In this document: positions 1 through 5,746 of the stretch, piece by piece | Layout of the letters: every line of letters starts with the position of its first letter | How positions within the stretch are numbered: the stretch's first letter is position 1 | Origin: Deltaproteobacteria bacterium | GTDB lineage: Bacteria > Desulfobacterota > Desulfobacteria > Desulfobacterales > B30-G6 | Assembly (NCBI GenBank): GCA_019313725.1 | Contig: JAFDAT010000243.1 | Location: forward strand, 1 to 5,746 | Reading direction: 5' to 3' | Length of the DNA: 5,746 nt | Program-made: the position numbers and the translations under genes | The notes under the pieces: model-generated | The model's database searches: none | What the model was told of the DNA's origin: nothing | What the model saw: the letters and a program-made list of their open reading frames with translations, nothing else

Positions 1-397
1 CATTGTATATGGTTATCTACCGTTGATGGTGTTTCCCATATTTGTTTCCCTGGAAAAACTCGATAAGAACGTGTTGGAAGCTTCCAATGATCTTGGTGGG
101 ACCCCCTTTAAAACCTGTATGCAAATCACCTTGCCACTCGCAATGCCTGGAGTAGCAACGGGTTGTATGTTTGTCTTTATCCTGCTGATGGGCGAATTCC
201 TGATCCCGGCTTTTCTGGGAGGTGGAAAAGTATTCTTTATTGGGAACGCACTTGTTGATTTGTTCCTGCAATCACGCAATTGGCCTTTCGGTTCGGCTGT
301 TTCTGTCACTTTGGTTATAATCATGCTGATTACCGTTAGTCTTTATATGCGATTGACCTCCCGCACCAAAACCGGCCGTGATGAGTCACTGATGTAA
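1..397 (+). CDS. ABC transporter permease, PotB-like, 3' end only
   Basis: This is the C-terminal part (about 131 residues) of an inner-membrane permease of the spermidine/putrescine-type ABC importer family. The reading frame is open from base 2, so the start lies outside the window; an internal ATG at 23 is not the start. Visible are the cytoplasmic EAA loop that contacts the ATPase (LEASNDLGGTPFKT, then ITLPLAMPG, with the canonical Gly present), a long hydrophobic segment after it (GCMFVFILLMGEFLIPAFLGG), and a last membrane helix (VTLVIIMLITVSLYM) before a short charged tail. The GEFLIPAFLGG stretch is typical of PotB-type subunits. The stop lies 16 bases before the next permease gene, so the two are almost certainly co-transcribed and form a heterodimeric channel. 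The substrate cannot be read from this fragment: polyamines are the family default, but related systems carry other small solutes. Confidence 0.93.
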   Translation, partial: IVYGYLPLMVFPIFVSLEKLDKNVLEASNDLGGTPFKTCMQITLPLAMPGVATGCMFVFILLMGEFLIPAFLGGGKVFFIGNALVDLFLQSRNWPFGSAVSVTLVIIMLITVSLYMRLTSRTKTGRDESLM

Positions 398-413
398 AAG
401 GAGAAAACATATC

Positions 414-1226
414 ATGCGATTTTACTCGATCGCTGTTTATCTATTTTTATATGTCCCTATCGGTATCATTGTCCTGTTCAGCTTCAACGCCGGGCGGCAT
501 GCCAGTGAGCTGCGAGGTTTGTCCATTCAGTGGTATGGGAAAGCTTTATCAAATCCGTTTGTCGGGGACGCCTTTTTCACCAGCTTAGTCGTTGCCTTTG
601 TAGTAGCTATTCTGTCCAGCTTAATGGGGACAGCGGCAGCATTGGCATTGCAGCGTTTGAAGGGAACCATCCGGATCCTGTTTGATGGAATGATTTACAT
701 CTCAATTATGATACCCGGGATCGTGATTGGTATTGCTACGCTTGTGGCATTGGTGACGGTCTTTGATTTTCTTAACCCCCTACTGGCTTCAGTATGGCCC
801 GAGGGAGTTAAACCGTTGAAGCTTCATATGGGGTATGCCTCCCTCATTGCAGCACACACACTGTTTACCATGTCTCTCGTGATCATACTGGTTCGCGCTA
901 GAATTGCCGGAATGGACCGTGCTTTGATAGAAGCCTCAACAGATCTATATGCCACACCTTGGCGTACCTTTTATCAGATTACGCTGCCACAAATTTTTCC
1001 GGCAATTCTGGCTGGTTTTTTACTCAGTTTTACCTTCAGTTTTGATGATTTCATTATTTCATTTTTTGTTGCCGGAGCGAATACTACACTTCCTATTTAT
1101 ATCTTTTCTTCAATTCGCCGGGGCATCACCCCGGAAGTTAATGCCATTGGCACGATGGTCCTCACAGTATCTCTCGTTCTTCTTATGACCGCACAGTACC
1201 TTCTGCGCTTGCGTACCAAACGTTGA
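414..1226 (+). CDS. ABC transporter permease, PotC-like
   Basis: A complete 270-residue inner-membrane permease, the normal length for PotC-type subunits. An AAGGAG ribosome binding site lies about 10 bases upstream of the ATG. Membrane segments can be seen near residues 7-25, 54-80, 90-118, 140-160, 197-220 and 243-264. The EAA loop runs from E173 through ITLPQIFPA (188-196), and the DDFIISFFVAG stretch (211-221) is a strong PotC-family signature. The canonical Gly of the EAA loop, seven residues into the motif, is Tyr179 here, whereas the partner permease keeps Gly. It should pair with the upstream permease to form the transmembrane channel; the ATPase and solute-binding protein must lie outside the window to the left. 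Family assignment is secure. The transported substrate is unknown. Confidence 0.95.
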   Translation: MRFYSIAVYLFLYVPIGIIVLFSFNAGRHASELRGLSIQWYGKALSNPFVGDAFFTSLVVAFVVAILSSLMGTAAALALQRLKGTIRILFDGMIYISIMIPGIVIGIATLVALVTVFDFLNPLLASVWPEGVKPLKLHMGYASLIAAHTLFTMSLVIILVRARIAGMDRALIEASTDLYATPWRTFYQITLPQIFPAILAGFLLSFTFSFDDFIISFFVAGANTTLPIYIFSSIRRGITPEVNAIGTMVLTVSLVLLMTAQYLLRLRTKR

Positions 1227-1272
1227 CCGAAAAGAATAGCTTGAATATACCAACTAAGGCAGGAGGAATGGC

Positions 1273-2145
1273 ATGAACATCGAGTGTATTGGCGACGAAC
1301 GTTACGAACTGGGCGAAAGCCCGATCTGGGATCCGCGCGGCGGCGTTCTCTACTTCGTCGATTGTCCTGCTCGCGCGATCTTATGCTACGACCCGCGAAG
1401 CGGCGACACTAAGCGTTGGGACGTCACTTGTGATTATCTCGGTTCCTTGGCGTTACGCACCGGTGGCGGCGCCATTCTTGTGATGGACGACGGGTTTCAC
1501 ACCTTCGATTTTAAGACCGGCACAGCCATTGCTATTGCCGAGCCCGAAGCCGGTCGGGCCGATCTCTGCTTCAACGACTGCAAAGTCGATCGTCAAGGCC
1601 GCTTAATAGCCGGCAGCATGCACACAGGCTTGAACGAGCCCATCGCTGGACTATACCGGCTCGACACCGACCTTATCTGCAATAGACTCGACGGTGGGTT
1701 TATTTGCTCCAACGGCCCCTGTTGGAGCCCGGACGGCGGTACCCTCTATGTATCAGATTCCAACGCCGAAGCGATCTTCGCCTACGACTATGCCGCCGCG
1801 ACCGGCGCCGCGACCAACCGTCGCATTTTCCTCTCGACCGCTGGTTCGGGTGGTTACCCCGACGGTGGTACTGTGGACGCCGAGGGCCACGTCTGGAGCG
1901 CCCACTTTGACAGTGGAACCATCCGCCGTATCACCCCCGAAGGAGTCGTCGAGCGAGTCATCGAGCTGCCTGTCCAATGGGTTGCCAGCCTGACCTTCGG
2001 CGGTGACAACCATGACATACTCTATTTCACTAGCATTGGCTGCGATTATGAAGGTAAACGCGATGCGTCGCCCCAGGCGGGCGGGTTATTTGCCATTCAT
2101 GGTCTCGGTATCCAGGGTTTAGCGGAGCCCCGTTTCGCTGGTTGA
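1273..2145 (+). CDS. SMP-30/gluconolactonase/LRE-family protein
   Basis: A 290-residue protein with the six-bladed beta-propeller pattern of the SMP-30/regucalcin/gluconolactonase family, which usually hydrolyses sugar lactones with a divalent metal. The start is supported by AGGAGG at 1261-1266, six bases before the ATG. Probable metal ligands by family alignment from memory are E15 (LGESPIWDP), N147 (CSNGPCWSPDG) and D197 (YPDGGTVDAEG). The pocket motif that is usually RxNDGKxD reads CFNDCKVD (99-106), so the substrate-contacting Arg is Cys99 while Asn101 is kept. No signal peptide is visible, so the protein is probably cytoplasmic. It follows the permease genes by 46 bases on the same strand, which suggests processing of an imported sugar acid or related compound. 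The DNA is clearly more GC-rich than the permease genes, a hint of separate origin. The actual lactone is not predictable. Confidence 0.93.
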   Translation: MNIECIGDERYELGESPIWDPRGGVLYFVDCPARAILCYDPRSGDTKRWDVTCDYLGSLALRTGGGAILVMDDGFHTFDFKTGTAIAIAEPEAGRADLCFNDCKVDRQGRLIAGSMHTGLNEPIAGLYRLDTDLICNRLDGGFICSNGPCWSPDGGTLYVSDSNAEAIFAYDYAAATGAATNRRIFLSTAGSGGYPDGGTVDAEGHVWSAHFDSGTIRRITPEGVVERVIELPVQWVASLTFGGDNHDILYFTSIGCDYEGKRDASPQAGGLFAIHGLGIQGLAEPRFAG

Positions 2146-2237
2146 TGTGAGGCCGGCGCTTCCACAGCTTTTAACGTCATTACAAAAATAAGAACTTGAA
2201 ATATGTGGATGTTATCAACCCGTACGATTATGGTTTA

Positions 2238-3098
2238 TCAGACCAGTCGCAGGGTTTCGAAGGTGTAATCGTTGAGGTCGATGATCAGAAGGCGGTTTCT
2301 CAAAGGCGAATCTTTCTGCAGGATAATTTTTACAATTTCCGCACATTCGAGAGCGGCCACCGTGGTTACGGTAAAGGGCAGGTTTCCCAGGCTCTGTTCC
2401 GCGCCTTTCAAATTCACAGCCTCTTCCGGGGGGCCGAATATCAGTTCCAGACCGCGGTCTTCAGGAAAAATAGTGGTCAGGTGGCCTGAATGGCCGCCCA
2501 CGGCAGCCGACACCATAGGTATCCCGGCCGTCTGAGATGCCTTTTGAAGCGTAAAACGCGTTGGGAGATTATCAAGACAGTCCGCGGTTACATCTGAACC
2601 GGCAATAAGCTTAGAGGCGTTGCCGTCTTCCAGGTTGCAGCAGTGGTGGGTTACCTGGATGGTGGCATTGACCGATGTGATTCTGTCGGCGGCGGCAACC
2701 GCCTTGGGTTGGTCGATCAAAGCTTCCGTGCTGAAAAGCTGACGGTTGAGATTGCTCTCTTCGAAACTGTCTCCGTCAATGAGGATCAGCGATCCGACGC
2801 CGATTCTGGCCAGTGTCTCGGCAACTGTCCCGCCGAGTCCCCCGTTTCCCACAACAGTGACACATGATTCCAGAAGCGTTTTCTGGTCCCGGGTGGTAAA
2901 GGATTTCATGTTGCGGGCGTATCGTTCGGGGACAATGTCCCGGTCGAGGGCTGAAATATCTATCTCTCTGGCCGACACTCCAAATTCCAGAGCCAGTTGA
3001 TTGGTGCTGGCCATGGAGATGCTCCTGTAGGCGGCGCCATCGGGAAATTTCTTTGGTGTTGCGGCCTTCTCGAGGCTCTCTATGCGTTTATTTTTCAT
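2238..3098 (-). CDS. HesA/MoeB/ThiF-family adenylyltransferase (E1-like)
   Basis: A 286-residue E1-like enzyme expected to adenylate the C-terminal glycine of a ubiquitin-fold sulfur carrier. An N-terminal extension of about 55 residues leads into the family-typical DIVPERYARN (54-63). The ATP site follows: GNGGLGG (84-90), LIDGD with D108 and D110, ESNLNRQL (114-121) with the conserved Arg119, Lys132, and the LDN motif with D176 followed by R181. The paired CxxC zinc motifs of MoeB are absent and there is no rhodanese domain, so this is a short, zinc-less HesA-like form. The start lies one base after the stop of the carrier gene, and that gene's G-rich final codons can serve as the ribosome binding site, implying translational coupling. 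Its partner is almost certainly the adjacent carrier. Whether the pair serves molybdopterin/tungstopterin, thiamine or another sulfur transfer is undecided; in Desulfobacterota similar pairs often accompany tungsten aldehyde oxidoreductases, but none is in view. Confidence 0.93.
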   Translation of the reverse strand: MKNKRIESLEKAATPKKFPDGAAYRSISMASTNQLALEFGVSAREIDISALDRDIVPERYARNMKSFTTRDQKTLLESCVTVVGNGGLGGTVAETLARIGVGSLILIDGDSFEESNLNRQLFSTEALIDQPKAVAAADRITSVNATIQVTHHCCNLEDGNASKLIAGSDVTADCLDNLPTRFTLQKASQTAGIPMVSAAVGGHSGHLTTIFPEDRGLELIFGPPEEAVNLKGAEQSLGNLPFTVTTVAALECAEIVKIILQKDSPLRNRLLIIDLNDYTFETLRLV

Positions 3099-3099
3099 C

Positions 3100-3333
3100 T
3101 TACCCCCCGCCTACCGGTGGAAATATACCCACACGCTCACCGCCCTTAAGCGCCACGTCCAGGTCTTTCTTCAATCCGTTCACAAAGATGAGTTTGGCCT
3201 TTTCAATGGGGACGCCGAGCTGTTCCAGCATGTCTCGAACCGTGACGCCGGGCGTTATGGCAAAGGTGTCCGGTGAGGCGGGGTTGAATTTCTGCAGGGT
3301 GGCAAAAAGTCGTAAATCGATAATTTCTGACAT
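3100..3333 (-). CDS. MoaD/ThiS-family sulfur carrier protein
   Basis: A 77-residue beta-grasp protein matching MoaD/ThiS in size and layout. It starts with a hydrophobic strand (IDLRLFATLQKF), has a helix around VRDMLEQLG (32-40), a VNG turn (51-53), and ends LKGGERVGIFPPVGGG. The GG terminus is the site that the partner enzyme adenylates and that then carries sulfur as a thiocarboxylate; the FPPVGGG ending resembles MoaD (FPPVAGG) more than ThiS. AAAGGA lies about 11 bases before the ATG, a moderate ribosome binding site. It is the first gene of a two-gene unit with the E1-like enzyme. No moaE, thiG, cysteine synthase or aldehyde oxidoreductase gene is within the window, so the client pathway cannot be fixed. 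MoaD-like is the better guess over ThiS-like. Confidence 0.9.
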   Translation of the reverse strand: MSEIIDLRLFATLQKFNPASPDTFAITPGVTVRDMLEQLGVPIEKAKLIFVNGLKKDLDVALKGGERVGIFPPVGGG

Positions 3334-3378
3334 GGTCGAAGGGTTCCTTTATTCCGCAAGCAATATTAAGCCATACAT

Positions 3379-3407
3379 ACCTTATCGAAATCGAGGTTAT
3401 TAATCAA
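3379..3407 (-). promoter_or_regulatory. weak candidate promoter for the carrier/E1 pair
   Basis: On the minus strand, TTGATT and TAAGGT are separated by 17 bases and lie 46 bases or more upstream of the carrier start. The -35 matches the sigma-70 consensus at four of six positions and the -10 at only three, so this is a suggestion only. Some promoter must lie in this gap because the neighbouring gene is divergent. Confidence 0.2.
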
Positions 3408-3447
3408 TATCCAACGCCCAATCATCAAGTAATGATAATGAACAAGG

Positions 3448-3477
3448 TTGCCATGGTTTAATGTAATACATTATGCT
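3448..3477 (+). promoter_or_regulatory. candidate sigma-70 promoter of the symporter gene
   Basis: TTGCCA (3448-3453, five of six consensus matches) and TATGCT (3472-3477, four of six) are separated by 18 bases and lie about 48 bases before the likely start codon at 3525. The sequence around it is AT-rich. This is the best promoter-like arrangement in the gap between the two divergent genes. It is read by eye, without experimental support. Confidence 0.45.
3459..3473. promoter_or_regulatory. 7+7 bp palindrome inside the promoter spacer (possible operator)
   Basis: TAATGTA and TACATTA are perfect reverse complements flanking a single A. The palindrome occupies the spacer and the first bases of the candidate -10 box, the position expected for a repressor operator. 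No regulator gene is visible in the window, so the protein that would bind is unknown. AT-rich DNA makes chance palindromes more likely, which limits confidence. Confidence 0.35.
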
Positions 3478-3512
3478 ATAGATTCAATCTCTCAAGCGAT
3501 TTACTTCTAATG

Positions 3513-3518
3513 AAGGGG
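3513..3518 (+). promoter_or_regulatory. ribosome binding site that decides the symporter start
   Basis: AAGGGG lies six bases before the ATG at 3525. An in-frame ATG at 3510 has no purine-rich site upstream and would place this ribosome binding site inside the gene, so 3525 is the better start. Confidence 0.6.
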
Positions 3519-3524
3519 TCCCCC

Positions 3525-4898
3525 ATGGAAATTCCGTTTCAATTCGAGCCCATGCTGGTGTTCGGCTGCCTGTCCATCATGCTCCTGATCGGTGTCGCTT
3601 TACGTGCAAATATCAAATTTTTTCAAAATTTTCTGATACCCAGCTGTCTGATAGGGGGTGTGTTTGGAATGGTCCTTGTTTCTTTGGGGATTATCCGCTT
3701 TCCAGCCTCGGCCTGGGAGACATTCGCTTATCATTTTTTCAATATTTCCTTTATTTCGGTGGGGCTTTCGGTCGGCAGCTCCCCGTCGGATCAATCCCAG
3801 AGCAATAAAGGTTACCTGAGGGGTTCACTCTGGATGTGCCTTACCCAGGCCGCCTGTTTTTATTTACAGGCAGCGGTTGGCGGTGCTTTGGTCATCCTGT
3901 TGGGGGTGTTCGGCGCGGAGTTGTTTCCTACCTTCGGTTTCCTGGTACCCATGGGGTTTGAGGAAGGGCCGGGGCAGGCGCTTTCATTCGGCAAGGTGTG
4001 GGAGGGGGCCGGGTTTGAGGACGGGGCCACCATCGGCCTTACCTTTGCGGCGATCGGGTTTCTATTCTCTTTTTGCGTGGGTGTCCCCTTGGCTAACTGG
4101 GGCCTTCGAAAGGGTTTGGCCACCCAGAGTTCAGGCAGTTTGTCCCAGGAATTTTTGAAGGGAATTTATGATAGATCCAGCAGCAGGGAAACGGCCGGTG
4201 ACCTGACAACGCACTCGGCCAATGTCGACAGCCTGGCGTTTCACATGGCGTTTATCGGGGGGATCTACGCCCTGACATACGCTTTTACGCTTGCCCTCGC
4301 AAAAATCATTGCCATCTTTGCTCCGGGCATAGCCTCGATGCTGTGGGCATTTTTCTTTTTTTTCGGCATGAGCATCGCTTTTTTAATTAAACTGCTGATG
4401 AATAAAATGGGTGTCGGACATTTGCTGGATGCCGGCATTCAACGCCGCATTACCGGCTGGTCGGTGGATTATCTGATCGTGGCCACCATTATGGCTATCC
4501 AGGTGGTGGTCGTCTGGAAATACATTGTCCCTATTTCGGTGATGGCTTTGACCAGCGGTATTTTGACAACCATGGTTGTGTTCTATTTCGGTAAACGCCT
4601 GTGGTCCTATAACCTCGAACGTACTGTGGCCATATACGGGCTCGTGACCGGTACCGTGTCCAGCGGGCTGTTGCTGCTGAGGATTACGGATCCGGAATTC
4701 AAATCGCCTGTAGCGGTTGAGCTTGGTATTGTAAACCTGCTCGCAATTCCCGTGGTAATGGGGGGGAGTATTCTTGTAAATGCGCCGCTCTGGTGGAACT
4801 GGAGCGTTGGTTTGACCGTTATGGTTTTTAGCGTCATTATGCTTGCAGCGCTTGTACTCCTCAAAGTGCTTAAAATGGTGGGGCCACCGAAATTCTAA
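3525..4898 (+). CDS. sodium/glutamate symporter (GltS) family protein
   Basis: A 457-residue inner-membrane protein (462 if started at 3510) built of about ten to twelve hydrophobic helices in two halves, as in the GltS family, which imports glutamate with sodium. Helices can be seen near residues 10-27, 36-57, 67-84, 102-130, 167-190, 238-266, 270-291, 314-336, 338-355, 366-386, 396-419 and 427-449. The segment FLIPSCLIGGVFG (36-48) is family-typical. The region MGFEEGPGQALSFGKVWEGA followed by GFEDGATIGLTFAAIGFL (163-180) corresponds to the substrate-loop motif that reads GGHGTGAAW in E. coli GltS. That difference and the hydrophilic loop at 198-236 place it in a divergent subgroup. The E. 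coli protein is slightly shorter (about 400 residues). It is transcribed divergently from the carrier/E1 pair. Substrate specificity for glutamate is inferred from the family only. Confidence 0.88.
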   Translation: MEIPFQFEPMLVFGCLSIMLLIGVALRANIKFFQNFLIPSCLIGGVFGMVLVSLGIIRFPASAWETFAYHFFNISFISVGLSVGSSPSDQSQSNKGYLRGSLWMCLTQAACFYLQAAVGGALVILLGVFGAELFPTFGFLVPMGFEEGPGQALSFGKVWEGAGFEDGATIGLTFAAIGFLFSFCVGVPLANWGLRKGLATQSSGSLSQEFLKGIYDRSSSRETAGDLTTHSANVDSLAFHMAFIGGIYALTYAFTLALAKIIAIFAPGIASMLWAFFFFFGMSIAFLIKLLMNKMGVGHLLDAGIQRRITGWSVDYLIVATIMAIQVVVVWKYIVPISVMALTSGILTTMVVFYFGKRLWSYNLERTVAIYGLVTGTVSSGLLLLRITDPEFKSPVAVELGIVNLLAIPVVMGGSILVNAPLWWNWSVGLTVMVFSVIMLAALVLLKVLKMVGPPKF

Positions 4899-4908
4899 GA
4901 AACGTAGA

Positions 4909-4943
4909 ATATCCAATATCCAGCACAGAATGTCCAATGTCCA
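4909..4943. repeat. heptad tandem repeat (five 7-base units)
   Basis: Starting eleven bases after the symporter stop, five consecutive 7-base units can be read: ATATCCA twice, GCACAGA once, then ATGTCCA twice. The outer units share the pattern ATRTCCA. Intergenic runs of this style, with related wording, recur in multiple copies in many Desulfobacterota and some other environmental genomes as far as I recall; only one clear copy is in this window. It is most likely a dispersed non-coding repeat, not a gene part. Confidence 0.6.
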
Positions 4944-5064
4944 AGTTTTTCTCACAGGGCGTTTGAGACACAGATTTTGCGGATTGTTGGATCATGTTAG
5001 ATCGGAAAATTGGATACTGAGAGATATTGCCCAAGAAACCTGATTCAATAACAAGGGAAATCAA

Positions 5065-5107
5065 GCGACGAAGTCGCGTTTCATAAAAAATGCGGAGCAT
5101 TTTTTAT
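5065..5107 (+). promoter_or_regulatory. two hairpins in the dehydrogenase leader; the second holds the ribosome binding site
   Basis: Hairpin one is GCGAC-GAA-GTCGC (5065-5077). After a five-base linker, hairpin two pairs ATAAAAAATGC (5083-5093) with GCATTTTTTAT (5097-5107) around a GGA loop: eleven perfect base pairs, mostly A:T. The loop plus the first stem base give GGAG, the only purine-rich site close to the dehydrogenase ATG at 5109. The structure could modulate translation, or act as a weak terminator for upstream transcription because of its T run. It could also be part of a dispersed intergenic element. The inverted repeats are seen directly; the function is inferred. Confidence 0.5.
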
Positions 5108-5108
5108 T

Positions 5109-5746
5109 ATGAGAGCAGCCGTATATCGACAGAATGCCGGTCTGGTGATCGAGGATGTGTCCACACCTGAAATCGGAGCAGGGGACGTACTGGTAAAAAT
5201 CGCCAATACGGGTTTCTGCGGGTCTGATCATTCTATGCTGGAGAGTGGGAACATTCCGGACGGCATTATTCTGGGGCACGAGGTCAGCGGCACGGTAGCT
5301 GACCAGGGCAGGGATGTGAACGGCGATATGACCGGTATGCGGGTTGTCATCCGGCCAACATTTTGCGGGGAATGCAGGGACTGCCGTATGGGGAAACCCT
5401 ATTTCTGCCAGCAAAACAGACACTCAATCGGTATCGGCGATTTGCCGGGAGGGTTTGCAGAATATATCAAGGTACTGCCCCAGATGCTTATTCCCGTACC
5501 TGAAGGGGTGGATTCGCAAAATGCCGCCCTGTCCGAAGCGTTTTCGGCGTCCTATCACGGGATGGTATGTTCCGGCAGCAGCGGAGGCTCCGCCCTGGTT
5601 CTGGGGGGAGGCGCTATCGGGCTGACCCTCGTACGCCTGCTCAAGCTCGAAGGTTTTGGCCCGGTGGCCCTGAGCGAGCCTGTCCCGGCTAAAAGGGATC
5701 TTGCGCTGTCATTCGGCGCGGACATGGTGGTCGATCCCACGGTCGA
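5109..5746 (+). CDS. zinc-dependent medium-chain alcohol dehydrogenase, 5' part
   Basis: The first 212 residues of a GroES-like/Rossmann medium-chain dehydrogenase (usually about 340-350 residues); the gene runs off the right edge. Catalytic zinc ligands are visible as C37 (TGFCGSDH), H57-E58 (LGHEVSG) and probably E143 (LSEAFSASYHG). All four structural-zinc cysteines are present: C86, C89, C92 and C100. The nucleotide fold begins with VLGGGAIG (164-171), and the end of the second strand carries E190, which suggests NAD(H) preference by family rule. The overall pattern resembles the sorbitol/threonine dehydrogenase-type branch acting on a secondary alcohol or polyol, but the substrate is not predictable. 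The ATG at 5109 begins the family-typical MRAAVY; its likely ribosome binding site GGAG (5094-5097) is 11 bases away, in a hairpin loop. It follows the symporter by 210 bases, so co-transcription is uncertain. Confidence 0.93.
   Translation, partial: MRAAVYRQNAGLVIEDVSTPEIGAGDVLVKIANTGFCGSDHSMLESGNIPDGIILGHEVSGTVADQGRDVNGDMTGMRVVIRPTFCGECRDCRMGKPYFCQQNRHSIGIGDLPGGFAEYIKVLPQMLIPVPEGVDSQNAALSEAFSASYHGMVCSGSSGGSALVLGGGAIGLTLVRLLKLEGFGPVALSEPVPAKRDLALSFGADMVVDPTV

Noticed and set aside
1118..1134. Inverted repeat CCGGGG-CATCA-CCCCGG resembling a terminator stem
   Set aside because: It lies inside the PotC-like coding region with no T run after it, so it is most likely a codon coincidence.
2146..2237. 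Expected terminator between the convergent SMP-30 and E1-like genes
   Set aside because: No stem followed by a T run on either strand could be found by eye; only a short GGCCGGC-type palindrome and AT-rich sequence are present.
2196..2489. 97-residue open frame on the plus strand
   Set aside because: It needs a TTG start without a clear ribosome binding site and most of it is antisense to the well-supported E1-like gene.
3407..3427. Three possible 7-base units (ATATCCA, ACGCCCA, ATCATCA) resembling the heptad repeat
   Set aside because: Only the first unit matches the clear repeat at 4909-4943; the others are too degenerate to claim a second copy.
4383..4955. 190-residue open frame on the minus strand
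   Set aside because: It lies almost wholly antisense to the symporter gene, is rich in His/Asn/Arg in a way typical of reversed membrane-protein codons, and its N-terminal part is just the translated heptad repeat.

Overview
The window looks like chromosomal DNA from a free-living Gram-negative bacterium, probably a Desulfobacterota (sulfate-reducer type) lineage. The reasons are a MoaD-like carrier paired with a HesA/ThiF-like activating enzyme, a GltS-fold symporter, and an intergenic heptad repeat of a style I recall from such genomes. This placement rests on family knowledge and no search was run. No rRNA, tRNA, CRISPR array, transposase or integrase was seen.

Left block (1-2145, + strand): the 3' end of a PotB-like ABC permease, a complete PotC-like permease and an SMP-30/gluconolactonase-family protein, all closely spaced with good ribosome binding sites. 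This reads as the end of an ABC uptake operon for a small organic solute, with a cytoplasmic hydrolase added last. The SMP-30 gene is visibly more GC-rich than the permease genes.

Middle block (2238-3333, - strand): a two-gene unit, moaD/thiS-like then thiF/hesA-like, separated by one base. It converges on the SMP-30 gene across 92 bases with no obvious terminator. The carrier ends in Gly-Gly-Gly, as expected for C-terminal adenylation by its partner. No client pathway gene lies in the window.

Right block (3334-5746, + strand): a divergent intergenic region with a plausible sigma-70 promoter whose spacer holds a 7+7 bp palindrome. It is followed by a GltS-type sodium/glutamate symporter homologue. 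The next 210-base gap holds a heptad repeat and two hairpins, the second enclosing the probable ribosome binding site of the following gene. That gene is a zinc-dependent medium-chain alcohol dehydrogenase running off the right edge.

I do not see a clearly undescribed system. The items most worth a second look are the hairpin pair in front of the dehydrogenase, the isolated carrier/activator pair, the heptad repeat, the promoter palindrome, and the compositionally odd SMP-30 gene with an altered substrate-pocket position.
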